This document shows positions 10,901 to 22,641 of a stretch of DNA of 64,000 nt, piece by piece. The position numbers were made by a program, and so were the translations under genes. The notes under the pieces were generated by a model. It was not told where the DNA came from. It did not search any database and saw nothing but the letters and a program-made list of their open reading frames with translations. Position 1 is the stretch's first letter, and every line of letters starts with the position of its first letter. The DNA is from Spongospora subterranea f. sp. subterranea. Taxonomy: Eukaryota; Endomyxa: Phytomyxea; Phytomyxea; Plasmodiophorida. The stretch spans positions 1-64,000 of the forward strand of contig JAUGWO010000120.1 in the NCBI GenBank assembly GCA_049724395.1, given 5' to 3'.

Positions 10901-11415
10901 ACTCGATTATTTGTGCTAATCTGACGTATATGCAGGGACGATTGGGTAGAGCCGACAAAGCGGTTGGTCTTGGCCTGGTGGGTAGAAGCCGACAAAGCGG
11001 TTGGTCTTGGCCTGGTCAAAAAACTCGATTATTTGTGCTAATCTGACGCATATACAGGGACGATTCGGCAGAGCCGACAAAGCGGTTGGTTTTGGCCTGG
11101 TTAAAGAACTTGATTATTTGTGCTAATCCGACGTATGTACAGGGACGATTGGGCAGAGCCGACAAAGCGGTTGGTCTTGGCCTGGTCAAAGAACTTGATT
11201 ATTTGTACTAATCTGACACATATACAGGGACGATTGGGCAGAGCCGAACAAGCGGTTGGTCTTGGCCTGGTTAAAGAACTCGATTATTTGTGTTAATCTG
11301 ACGCATATGCAGGGACGATATAATTGACTCACTAAGGATAATATGCGACATCCCTAAAACTGTCACACCAATTGATGTCTCAAAACAATTGCCCAGTGTC
11401 ATCCAGGATTGTTGA
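7993..11415 (+). CDS. secreted ankyrin-repeat protein (locus A), multi-exon
   Basis: The ATG at 7993 opens a classic signal peptide (MSKYLFSGVLFLLVALGSG) with likely cleavage near residue 20, so the product should enter the secretory pathway. Many short exons with ankyrin repeats follow. Four are well defined by acceptor CACAG and donor GT: 8979-9179, 9406-9606, 9843-10115 and 10345-10542 (201, 201, 273 and 198 nt). Each carries consensus such as NGADPxIGDxxGNTALxxA. After a Ser-rich region near 10630-10760 come 42-nt micro-exons (motif DDWAEPTKRLVLAW) and a last exon ending SVIQDC, with stop TGA at 11413-11415. Exact splice sites for 8.1-8.9 kb and 10.55-10.8 kb are not resolved. The minus-strand gene at 56125-59675 is a paralogue. 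A role as a secreted effector acting on a host is inference. Confidence 0.75.
8820..10580 (+). repeat. array of about 430-bp ankyrin exon-plus-intron units
   Basis: The segment is a tandem array in which each unit holds one ankyrin exon plus an intron of about 226-236 nt. The introns share text as clearly as the exons do: a TGTGATGACGG block, a TATGTTCAAGTCCAAA block and a GGCCGGTAT block before the acceptor. Units have therefore been copied whole. All four resolved exons are multiples of three in length, so adding or losing a unit preserves frame. Confidence 0.8.
10858..11320 (+). repeat. 85-bp micro-exon/intron tandem array
   Basis: The unit boundaries (CAG|GGACGA) fall at 10936, 11058, 11143, 11228 and 11313, a spacing of 85 bp except for one 122-bp interval that has an extra 37-bp partial copy. 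Because 85 is not a multiple of three, the array cannot be a simple coding repeat. Each unit splits into 42 nt ending GGCCTG and 43 nt starting GTTAAAG or GTCAAAG, carrying a CTAATCTGAC branch-site-like motif and ending in CAG. The 42-nt exon gives 14 residues, DDWAEPTKRLVLAW, and stays in frame with both the exon before and the exon after the array. Confidence 0.85.
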
Positions 11416-13640
11416 ATTATTGCAACGCTAATTTGATGAATTAGTGGCGTTTGAAACTGCATTTTTCAACAAAATCACCTGCAAGTTCAAGACTATTGAT
11501 TTTGTCCCCCAATTGTCCAATAGACTACTTCGATGATCATGGCTGACTTTGTTTTATTTATTTTTCATGATTAGGTTCGGCATTTGAGGCCAGATGTGTA
11601 GGAGTTCCCAATCTACCATAGGGCTCATGGTCGATTCCCTCGGTGCCACACAGACACGACGTCCTTGTTAAGGTCACGGGCGGAAACGGGGACTCGAAAT
11701 ATAAGGAAGATGTAATAGTGATCACTTTTGAGCACTTTTCACAGACTGTCGCGCTGTCATATCTCATGGTGTATGAAACCCTTGAATTAAGTTCGTGATA
11801 ATTCGTGTTTGGTTTCGTCCCGGGCATCAGATTGTTTTCGGTCAACGAATTTCTTGAAACAAATCCTCATAGCCAGGATTGTCCCGCTGAAGCTTTTGAG
11901 CTTGCAGACCTAAACCTTCATGTAACGTCTCACCTCGAGTTATTCCCGAAACAGTGCCAAGTCGCAAATGGAATTGATCACGGGTTTCGACGGGAGCAAC
12001 AACTCTTATCTACAAATATGATTCGCTTTTTTCATAACATGTCAAAAATGGGATAATCAATACCATTGCATCATGCCGAAGATATAACCCTGAGTTCAAA
12101 AACCTAAACATGTGTGCCAAATTAGAGGTTCAACGTCCATCAAAACAGCAACATACCGCGAAATTGTTGCGAACATTGCACTATCGGCGAAACCAGAAAT
12201 CCTACCGGAATTCCATTAAAAAATTTGCTCCGGGACCAACCTCAGGACTGAAGGAAATAATTTTTAACATTTATTGTGAGCACAGTAGAAAGCGATGCTT
12301 ACAGGCTGAGATCAAACACTGGTTCGATCTAATAGCCGTCGAAACCCGTGGTATGTCCAGCTTCTGAAAATCGATTTTCCGGGGCCGAAAATCATGCGGG
12401 AAAATCGAGAGTTTTCTTATATTGGATACCCCCTAATCATCACTGAAGTGAGGGAGTATTCATCCTGGCTTGTTTTTAGAGGCGCGTTTCTTTCTCATTC
12501 TCAAAATAATTAGCAGCGAGCTTCGCCGCATTGGCCATAGCATCAACTATTGTGCTCATTCGCAACAGCCTTTGATCAGAGACGGACCAGATGTATTTTG
12601 TCTCCAAAATTAGAATCGGGTACTGTTGCGGTCGTCTGGGTTATCGTCGCTGGCAACCTGTTCCAAAATTGATCCCCAAGCACAAAAAGCAACGAAATTG
12701 ACCAATCGGAAACCATTTTGGTCTTGGTAATTTCTACAATCCCCGAACACCGTTTCATCTAGTTGTACACCCAATGATATTCAATATGCTTGTCGGACAC
12801 AACAGGAAACGGTTTGACAAAGCGTCACTATAGGGGATTGCCGCGAATGTCATCGCGTTATTTTAGTTGAGCTTGTTTACGGTTAGGGTCAGCAACAAAC
12901 TCAGAAACGACGACGTAGCTGGTTGGTTTGCCGCCATTGTGACGTGGACTCGTGGCACATGGTCTCCTACCTGATGGGTTTCAGTTCAACATGTTGCGAT
13001 TAGGGTCAGCAGTTAGTGATCACGACACTGATCGTAACGAATTGCGGCCAGTCGTGCCTTGGTATAGTGTTACAGCAGGTGTATCCCAGGAAATGACGAC
13101 ACCTCATCCTCTGGGTTCGACCACCTGTTGAAATGATTGGACTTTGGACTTGCGAACACGTTACTCTGCAGTGAGCAGCCATCCTCTATAATGATAAGAG
13201 GGGGGGGGATATGCGATCAATATTGTACTCGACATACCATTCCCGCTGTTAATGTCGTCTGGAGCGGATCAGGCCGATCAACACCCTGACCAGGTTTGGC
13301 TCCGTTTTCCGATGCCGTTTGTCGCTGGTCACAGATTGAAATAGGGCCCCGTACCCCAGAACCACGAGGGCGTGTGGGCCACACGTCCATCACAGCAGGT
13401 GCCCCAGTCTGATGAAACTGTAATAGTAATAATGGGGTTCTATCATTTTTTCCAAAACTGCTGAACTCCAATTGATCATGTTCATTTGAATGGTCTAATG
13501 GCTAAAAATCTTCCACATTTGAGTCGGTACCTGTTGCTGACCAGAATACATTCTTTTAACGTTATACGTTTTTGTTGCATCTAACGCTACATGGAGAATT
13601 TGAAATCGCATCAGCCCTGAACTCATTCTCTGTTTTAGGA
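11416..13640. other. 3' flank of locus A, then DNA with no recognised gene
   Basis: The segment 11558-11640 (GGTTCGGCATTTGAGGCCAG and following) recurs inverted at about 55908-55990, so it belongs to the duplicated ankyrin locus. Beyond about 11.8 kb I see only short open frames without recognisable domains, for example at 11805-12056 and 12110-12367 on the plus strand. An AT-poor run of nine or more G lies near 13200. Nothing else is supported. Confidence 0.5.
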
Positions 13641-16130
13641 AGGATCAGTTGTGGAAAACAAAACCGCCTCGCCCAAAACTAATATCCCCAAGGGAATACC
13701 AATTCTTCTTCAGTCGCGACAGGCGTTAGTTCACCAGATTGTGAAACAACTTCAATGGCGCCGTGTGCAACGCCCAAAATCGAATCATTTTACACTACTT
13801 CGGCCAACTAGGTATTCATCCATGGGTGTGCTGAAGTCGTGTTCATACAATTTCTCGTTTTTGTGTCCTTGGCATTGAGCTTTTGGCGAATCAGTTTCTT
13901 TTACCTAATATTGATACAGTGACCAGGAATGGAGTTTAGCATGGGTCGACTTAGCTGATACTCAGTTTTATAACGCCATTCGCCCTCAACAACGTGCCAA
14001 CCAGATCCCGGTAAATGATGCAAAGCACGCGCAACTTTTGAACGTATTCATTCCCATTTTGCGTCATCTCCCGCAATGGTTATATTTATTATTGCAACTT
14101 CAAACATGACTGCTAATGCATTGGACCACTTTTGTACCTCGCGTCGGCAGAGTGTCATGACATTTTCAATGGTTACCTGGTTTCTCAATAGACCATTTAG
14201 GGAATGGAGCAGTTGTCGCGAAAGAAGAATCTCTGTCGCAATTTGAACGCCATGCGTTGTGCGTTTCCTGACGACTATGATATATATCCACAATCGTGGT
14301 GTTGGCCAGAACAAAGCGCGTCTGTTCGAAGGTACATGACGGAGGAAGTTGCAGCCGGGCATCGCCCAACCCTTATCATGAAACCTGATGGGCGATGTCA
14401 AGGTCGTGGTATTTTTCTGACTCGTAAAGTTAATCTCATTGATCAAAATGAAAGCCAGGTAATGTTGTTGCATAAATACCAATTTGTAGACTTGCGTCCC
14501 GATTTCTCGAAGTAACTGTCGTTGTGTACTCTACTTACCAATCTGTTTTTCGATTCATTAACTGTGCATTTATCGCCTACAGGTTTGCCAAGTATACATG
14601 CCATCTCCGTATTTGATCAATGGGCTAAAGTTTGATCTGAGGCTTTATGCGATTTTGGCATCGGTTGATCCTCTTCGTATATACCTCTACCATGACGGAC
14701 TGGTCCGCTTTTGCACAGAACCCTACAGGTAATGTCTCTCTTCCGTTTACCCTCTCGCTGTATCTGTGAGCTATGAAGTTTGTTTCTGACCGTTCTGCGA
14801 AAACAAAATTGATGCTTGATCTCATTCCGGAATCTTCCTTTGTTGCACTGTTTCTGATTTTTATGATTTCAAATAGACATCCGACCACTGAGAATATTTC
14901 GCACGTCTTTATGCATCTTACAAATTACGCCATCAACAAAGCCAGTACTCAGTTTGAATTTAATGAAGATGCCGATGTTTCTGGCCATGGCAGCAAATGG
15001 ACATTTTGCTCATTCATTGAATGTACTTGTTTCAGAAAAGTGTTTGGTTTTCATCTCTGTTTAAACTTTGAACAGGGCTAAAGGGGAACGATAAAGAATC
15101 GGACTCGACAATGCTTTGGACAAGAATCCAAGATGTGGTCGTGAAAACTGTTATTGCGGCGTCCTCCAACTTACGACATCAGTATAGAGTCCGCTTTCCC
15201 GCCGACGAGTATTCACGTAGTTTAATGCAGCGTTGCAACCACTAATGTTGTATTTTTCACGCAGGGATGGAGCAATAACGTTTCAACTTCTGGGTCTCGA
15301 CATCATGCTCGATTCCAACTTGAAGCCCTACATTGTTGAAGTAAATCGAAATCCAAGCTTACGTTGTGACACTCCACTGGACAGCCAAGTATAGTGGGTC
15401 TTCCATTTTACAGTCATGTAAATATTCATTTTGTCAGGTCAAGGGAGCAATGTTAAAAGACCTATTTTCCATCGTGCGACCGACACCTTGTCAACCAAGC
15501 CAACGGCAAACTAATCTCACGGGAAATGAGCGGCAACTCAACCGCGCCATCAAAGTTGGACAACGACGTGATTTAGAATTAGAAAGAAGTAAATCCACTG
15601 GGTTTCAGCGAATTTTCCCGCTCGATACAGAGATTGGGTTAGCATTAATGACGATTTGACCTAGTTGTTGTTTGATGCAACTGGGGTTTTTCAGGAGTGA
15701 AGACCCTAACGCGGGCTATGTGAAATTTATCGAGTATGCAAACTATAAGTTTACTTCGACGAGCATACAACGCCAAGGCACAAATCGGCGTGAGCCATGA
15801 GTACCTCAGACTTTCTAATCATTATCTTTATGTTTTTCATAAATATCGCTAAGTATTGATGTTGCTCTCCACAAGCTTGTTGCAGCTTATGCCAACATAT
15901 GTACTGATGGTATCGATGTTGACCATTCGTTGGCACAGCTCGAGATGGTCTTGTTATGCTTTAAAGGCGTCTCCAGAAGTCTAACTATGACTAATTACCA
16001 ATGTCCAGGTTGACCCTAGCAAGCTATGTGCAACAGCTCACAGTATCGGGCTCTTGGTCAAAGCGGGTTTCGTTCTCAAGCCCGCGCAACTTTGAGAAGC
16101 CATTGAACCGTACATACAAAGCTTGACGCG
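13640..16130 (+). CDS. tubulin--tyrosine ligase-like (TTLL) protein, multi-exon
   Basis: TTLL enzymes add tyrosine or glutamate/glycine chains to tubulin, usually on axonemes and centrioles, using ATP. Visible exons in order: [18 protein letters not shown] with [12 protein letters not shown] and the ATP-binding [11 protein letters not shown] segment (about 14200-14458); [21 protein letters not shown] with a HDGLVRF motif (about 14581-14728); [14 protein letters not shown] (about 14877-15080); an exon around 15080-15200; [27 protein letters not shown] (about 15265-15390), which carries the late metal-binding E and N; and [13 protein letters not shown] (about 15440-15660). Introns are roughly 45-150 nt with GT-AG ends. 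Which TTLL subfamily and substrate cannot be told from sequence alone. The start is unresolved; coding may begin near 13650. The gene runs tail-to-tail into the protease gene at 16220. Confidence 0.8.
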
Positions 16131-16219
16131 CTAAAAGATTCAAATCCGAATATTATTAATGATGAAGAGACAGATGGTTCATCTTCTGGAATAATAAAAG
16201 CACTACTGCAGTAAATATT

Positions 16220-19200
16220 TTATGACATTTGTAAATCGATTTTTCGAGTATACACATCGAGTTTGGCTATGTCGGCAAGGGAACCAATGCTTTGTACAGA
16301 ATTCTCGCCGGCAAGGCCAATAACATGAGTAGAAAGTTTGCAACGCGACTTCTCGGCAATCATTCGATCAAGCAAAGCGACCAAATCGCCACGTTCAACA
16401 GATTCCACAAAACGAACCTCGCGATCAACCCGATCAAACACATAGGAATGTGTCGTAATCTCTTCCCAGAACCTCTCTGACCTCGCGCTTAGACAATAAT
16501 CTTGAGCCTATACATTTTTTCAGTTATGTAACCACCAACGATGAAGGGTACAACGAATTTATAATCGAATTGTATAACTGTTCAAAATGCAAAAAAGAAA
16601 CGGTGGACTGAAACACAATTTGTAGTGAACAAGACCAAGCAATATTGGCAACCAACCTCAAGTTCCATGATAAAACCTTCGATATGATTTTCGAAGACCT
16701 CATCGGATAGGGTTTGAATATGAGGCTTGAGTTCATCTGTTAACCAACGTTCGATTTGACGTTCGCATTCATACGCGGAATGCGAGGCAGACACGATTTC
16801 GATGGAGAGGCCAAGGATTCCATCTGTATTCAAGAAATGAATACCAACAGTATAGCCCAATTGCATCTTTGTCCTACAACATCATGGGTCAACTTTGATG
16901 AACGTCCAAGCGGGCAAACAAAATGGAGTGGAAAGCATCCGAAGAAATGAACAATCAACAAAAAAAATACCTGAGACAATCAAAGCAGTTTTCCGATGAT
17001 ATTCGCTGTAATAACTTCAGAAGAACTCGATCGGTGATAGACTCGGGGCCAAGTTGATAATACGACACATGACCCGAATTATGTTCTACTGGATTGAAGG
17101 AGGGTCGAGTCCAGGTCACGGTAGAGCCACGAGGCAAAAGCCGCACTTTCAACGCCACTTGTGACGGTAACGGGCCAGCACATTGCCATACGTTATTGAG
17201 ATCGTTGGCAAACGATTTCGCATCAACGGCGCTAACGTTCCCATGGATGAAACAGTCAATAGAGACAGCTGACCGAATTTGCGACAGTAAAGACTCCACA
17301 TCGTCAAGTTGTGCATTGGCCAATGCAGATCGTAACAAATCGATGGAATACTTCGGGAGTTGAAGGACTTGTAATCGCTCATACGATATCTATGACCAAA
17401 AGCAGCATTAAGTCGTAAACATTGAAGTATTTTGTAAAAAATCGAGACCTGTTCGGAGGCGGCGTAAAACAAAGAAGACCAGGCGAGTTGCAAACGTGCT
17501 TTGATGATTTCAAAGCGCTGGTGGTCTAGCATTAGATGTCGCAAAGAATTTTTAGATCCATAGATGACATGGTTGATAAATTGGAACAATTTGTCGGTGA
17601 AACCCTCGCCTTGGAACTCCAAACAGCGACGAGTGGCTCGCATATTGAGAGTCAGATCAGCCACTTCGCCAGAGTACAGATAAGCCATGAGGGCGTCCTC
17701 CAACAGCATGATAAGTAGGCGGGAGCAAACCGCCTTCAAAGGACTTTCATAAACGGCGCTCGTGTAAAATCGAAGCGATACGTGTGCCCGAGGCGTCACA
17801 TGTTTATAATCCAATAAATGCCACATTCGCAACCGATCTAATCAAGAAATCAGTATTCGACAATTTCCCTTGAAAAAACGATTAAATTTGATAAAATAAT
17901 TCAACTTTGTCAGTTTGACGTAAAGCATACCCTTTTGATAAACAATATGCGGAGTATGGTCAGAATTGCCGATGCGCTCAACAACCGTGAATGATTCAGG
18001 TGCGAGCGGGCTGCATATTGGAAGCGCCAATTCAGGATCAGAGACAGTGACCAACGAGACCATAAGTTCTTGGTCAATGCGTGTGGCGCGAAAGCGAGTT
18101 CCAAACCACGGCTCTATGACGTCAATCGAGGGATCTTCGGCAAAACGTCCCAACAACATAATGATGCAGTTGTCGGGTGTGAACGACAAGCCAATTCTCG
18201 CGATTAAGTTTGGATCATAGCGAGTCCACCGATAAGGCCCTGAAAGGACATCGTGCCAAGGATATTTTTGCATTGCATAAGCGAGCGTTTCAACAGTATC
18301 AGAAGGTTCTTTAGGTTCCATCCAAGCGAAGGATGCAGCAGCCATTCGCGAATATTGACGCCAGAGTTGTTCTTGCGGACCAGTCTTAACGATCTCATTG
18401 ATATAAGCAAACATCAGCGACAACACGTCGCGCCAGGCATCAAAACCTTGTTTAGTCAGTGTGATCTCAATGGTAAATAAGAAAAAGAGAGTATTTTGGT
18501 AGGTTTGCTCTTGAGAAAGACCTGCCTCTAAGCTGGAAGCAAGGCCCCGAGCACGTAACAAGCTGATGGCTGATCCAACACCCTCATCGCCCAAAACTTC
18601 GCCCCAATATGAACACGATTGCGTATCATAGCTCGACGACATGTTGGGCAACTGAAAAACCAGCTCCATTGTATACGATTCCTTGATGGATTCAATCTGA
18701 CCAAAGTCATAAGGACGAACGTCATAAAAACATACAAGGACGACCGAAATTGAGATTAACAGCAAAACTGATTTCTGCACTTCATCATGAATGAATTTTT
18801 ACAGGACGATTAGCTTTGAAAAAAAACGTAGACCAACCTGGAACAAATTCGGTTGATTTTGGGACATGTCAAATGGCAAATCAGCCACACCAAGTTTGTT
18901 TGATACTGGACCAGCACGAACGGTAGCGAACGTGGCAGTGATCAACTTCTCGGCTAGGTCGAGATCCGGGACCATAACAGCCAGGTTCATTTGGTTGGCA
19001 ACGTAATGTCTACGATGGAACTGCAGTAAGGAAGCGGCAAGAACTTCATCGGTTACCGATTGCTCCACACCACCACGCAATGAGTTCTGATTGCCCCAAC
19101 CGAATTTACAAAATGGATGAGAAGGTCGAGCACGTTGGCACAAGATTTGAGTGGAACGATGCTCGTCCACTAGCACACCTTCCTGGAACTCACAATCCAC

Positions 19201-20104
19201 TGCCTGCAAGGCAAAAAGGTCAGCAAACTAAACTAAACCAGAATTGCAACAAGACAACAAATAAGGACTCATCAAACTTCGTGATCAGATCGGACAAAAC
19301 CTCACCAAGATTTCACGTGAAATCGCTTCTGCACAAAGAGGCGGATCGATAAGAAACTGCTGGACGAACCGGGTTAGAGACTCAGCGAGATAATCGGGGT
19401 GAATCTCGTAAAAATAGAGGGTAGTCTCTTCACTAGTTGATGCGTTGGACCATCCTCCATGTTCAGACAAAAAAGATTCCCATGAGTTCTCATCAGGTGG
19501 TCGTCCGATGAACAGCCTAAAACCCTATCAGACTGGAACCAAACGCAGAACAAATTTCGCTCACATGTGTTCCAGTAGGTGTGCTAAACCCGGAAATTCA
19601 GGCGGGTCATGAAAATGGCCAACCGTGACGCCCAGTGCGACAGCAGCAGGTTTGGCTGCGCCTCCATCAGTGCTGCCGCTGCCAGAACTAGAAGCGTCAG
19701 TCTAAAAAATGAATCAAAAAATTGAATATTGAAGCTACCCTATGAAATAATAGTTCACGGTGAAAATCTTGGAATAAGGGAATTCCAGGTCCTTGCACAT
19801 AGTTTTCAACGACAAATAGGCCGAAGAAATGAACTTATCCCGAGTCAACAAAGGGAGAAATTGTTCAAAAAAGGAATAGGTAAAGCAAACAAGTAATGTT
19901 GCGTAAACAGACCTGATCTTCGCTGTTCTCATCGATGTCGTCATCCTGCTCCTCCTCCCCTCTTTCTTTGTTGTCGTTCTCTTCGCTGTTCGGTTCCTGT
20001 TTGACGATCGTAACTCTAAGCCCATTGCTGAGCCGAATGCGCCGGTATTGCAATCGGTCATGAGGCGATTTAATCAAATCGTCATCCGACAGGCGTTCAG
20101 TCAT
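16220..20104 (-). CDS. M16 metalloprotease, insulysin/nardilysin type, multi-exon
   Basis: A zinc endopeptidase of the inverzincin family that cleaves small peptides in the cytosol or secretory space. It starts at the ATG at 20104, with the conserved KSPHDRLQYRRIRLSNGLRV segment followed by a strongly acidic stretch (about residues 36-64) like the acidic insert of nardilysin. The next exon has the catalytic HLLEH (near 19578-19592). After it come LFIGRPPDENSWESFLSEHGGWSNASTSEETTLYFYE (19395-19510) and the third ligand region AVDCEF (near 19195). Long inactive-half exons follow: 17842-18780 (WxxPKEPxDTVETLA, YDPNLI), 17149-17832, 16955-17338, 16582-16866 and 16220-16441, ending QMS. About eight short introns. 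The full length of around 950-1000 residues fits the family. The upstream neighbour is divergent; TTLL is convergent. Confidence 0.88.
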
Positions 20105-20960
20105 CTTTCGTTGGCGGTGTCAGTCGACAACTGCCAACTCCGACAGCAAGTGCCGTGAGAATGACAAACTCATAATAGATCACCGTGGAATCAAAACTGC
20201 CCATTCTAGCGGTTGCGACTGCAAAGATGACCATATCCCGTTAGAGGACCGCCATCTGATCGCACTTGAATCGAAGTGTATTATTGAGCATGGGATATCG
20301 TTGAGCCCTTGAACAAAGGATCGCTCGATAGTAATTCCAGCAACCGTTCGTTGGGTTTCATGCCGCCCATTATGCAACCGCCCTCGATGCAAATATGTTC
20401 GATCACAGATCACTAATATCGGAATGACATACTATAGGAGTACATTACACAACTGCAGGTCGAGCGACACATTACCGTTCCCAACTTTGGTGCGCGGTCT
20501 CCGCCCAATCTGTTACACGCTGTCTCAACGATTCGACATGACACGCTACAGTCATGCTCGTGCTGTCATACGTTAACCCTCAAGTCGATTAGCGGGTTGC
20601 AGCGAATCATGTTGTATCGTTTCCATGGTTTCGATGACCTGTACTCGATAATGGCGCAATTTGACCCGTCACAAGAAGGGACATCAACACATTGACGCCA
20701 CGCCCAGGATCAGTCGGACAGGCAGTGCCGCCACGGTAACGGCCGATCAAGTGTTTACGCCAACATCGCCATTCGAGTGCCATTACGCGTATTGACGGAA
20801 TATAGCGACCGATGACCTGTCTGTAACCGAGGTGGGAGGGTGACCGATCAAAAAGCTATGGCGAATGACGTAGAAGAGAAAGGTGTCTGCTCGCGCAGTA
20901 TCATACGCGAGCGTGGTGGGCGGACACAACGCTAGTAAACGAAGCGTCGACTAAACGAAG
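20105..20960. promoter_or_regulatory. divergent intergenic region
   Basis: About 850 bases separate the start of the M16 protease gene (minus) from the ankyrin-RING gene (plus), so both promoters should lie here. I see no convincing coding sequence and no motif I can name. The first exon of the ankyrin-RING gene may start inside it; an ATG opening MANDVEEKG lies near 20866. Confidence 0.4.
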
Positions 20961-20961
20961 A

Positions 20962-22261
20962 TGGACACCGCTCATGTTGGCAGCGGAGCTTGGTGACCTG
21001 GCATTAGTGTAATAATTTCATGCGATCGGCATACGTGAGAAATGACACAGATTTCAGGGAGCATCTGCTGGATTGTGGAGCGGATCCTCGAGCTGTGGAT
21101 AAACGGGGTTGGACCGCGTTGATGTGGGCGGTTTCACGGGACCATTTTGTGGTGTGTGAATGCCTCCTTGTACGTCACTCCTGTACTAGCGCCGAAATCA
21201 ATGTGGCAATCTGCTTGTCAATCAAGAACCATGCACTGCAATCATTGGCGATTTTCATTCGTCGTGGGCTAATTCCACCACATAGTACGACAATGGCAAG
21301 GTTGGCAATACACGTTGGCGATGCTACTGCTCTACGACAGTTGTGCTACGCCGGTCTTGTCGATTACTTTCGCATAGGGCCGAGCTGTAGCAAAACCATA
21401 TACGAACTGGCAAAGGAATCTTCTGACCCGTCAATGATGTTGGCGTTAAAAGACGGGAAGCGATTCCGGTATTTTTTGCACCATGGGTTCAGGGCTACCA
21501 TATCAAGTGGCGAGAAGCGAAATATACGAGCTCTTGCGAAAGTCACTCCAGATTCTCTGACCATTCGGACAAAATCGCTGCTGAAAATGTTTTCAAAAGC
21601 GTTGCGGTTACGGCCTGTTGATCGAGCAGATTATCAGTTGCCGTGGACAAACAACATCACGTTGGTAACAGCCTGGAACCTCCAGGTTCGATTTTCCAAC
21701 ATGACTGTTGTGGTGGCGGATCCACTTGCGTTCGAAGTAGTACGGCACGCGGTGTTGGCTAAATGTGAAGCGATGGCTCTCTGCGAAAGATTTGGAACTC
21801 TCATGGGCTCTCCCGCGACTGGGGTCAACGTTTTGAAGACGGACGATATTCGCAGATTGACGGAGCAGCTGCTTTTGAGACAATACGAGGCCAATAGGTC
21901 GAACACCATCGCCGTATCTTTAGGCAAGGAAGCAATACTGCCTGACGAATCGCTACGATTACAGAAACAAATCGACATCTGCTTACGAGTCATGGATGCC
22001 GTTGAGCAGATTCGTTTTCGCCGCGAGCGTTCGTCGTTGGCTGTCCGGCCCTCTAACATACCAAGAGCCACGGCTCCTTACGAAGACGATGCGCCCCAGA
22101 TTGACACAACATGTGTTGCATGCCTGAGCGGGGTGAAATCATACCTGACTATGCCATGCCGACATTTATGTTTATGTGCCGATTGCTACAACATCCACGT
22201 TTGGTATAGGTGCCCAATCTGTAATGAATCAATAACAGAAATAATAAAAATTTATATATGA
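20962..22261 (+). CDS. ankyrin-repeat RING-finger protein, probable E3 ubiquitin ligase
   Basis: The protein has ankyrin repeats at its start: a WTPLMLAAELGDLALV segment at 20962-21009, then a main exon with HLLDCGADPRAVDKRGWTALMWAV. About 300 residues without recognised domains follow, and then a C-terminal RING-HC finger (about 22104-22235) with all eight ligands spaced C-x2-C-x11-C-x-H-x3-C-x2-C-x8-C-x2-C. The spacing resembles RING domains of the BIRC/MIB type. RING proteins of this kind recruit E2 enzymes, and the ankyrins would choose the substrate; both are family knowledge. The 5' end is uncertain: the WTPLM exon is in a different frame from the exon starting near 21052, so an intron of about 45 nt or more must join them. 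The main exon itself is intact. The gene is convergent with the E2 gene. Confidence 0.8.
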
Positions 22262-22641
22262 TGAGATTTTTCTGCTTTGATTTCGTGTAAACGTTGATTC
22301 GGTCTCTGGGATACAGTGGAGATCGTTTTGAAATTGGGCTGCAACACTTCAACATCTCGGTTTTCAAAGTTCGGGTTCTTTTTGCAGTTCTCAACAAGCA
22401 GTGCTGCTGCACCTTGAAAATTCATCTGCCCAAAGCTCAATGTCTGGATCTTTGGTAAAAGTTTTCATTTTTGTGTTTCTTGCTTGCCCTTTCCTTTTTT
22501 TATTTGATGTGTGGAATCTACAAGTCCCTCAAAGAAATCGGGCGTTACCTCTGCTCTGATGAAATAGTTCTGATAACGATGTTTTAGATTGGAGAAACGC
22601 ACATTTTGATTAATCATCCATGAATAAACACTATTGGAAAT

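Noticed and set aside
10789-11046. The 85-bp repeat as a simple coding repeat of 28-29 residues
   Set aside because: 85 is not a multiple of three, so the frame would shift in each unit; the exon-plus-intron reading fits all copies.
11271-11462. Open frame MQFQTP... conserved on the minus strand in locus A and on the plus strand at 56078-56269 in locus B
   Set aside because: It is antisense to the terminal exon of the ankyrin genes, which reads in frame with the micro-exons; its conservation follows from that.
12430-12462. GAAGTGAGGGAGTA as a mariner/Stowaway terminal repeat
   Set aside because: Only about a dozen bases resemble the mariner end, there is no partner end, and no transposase is near.
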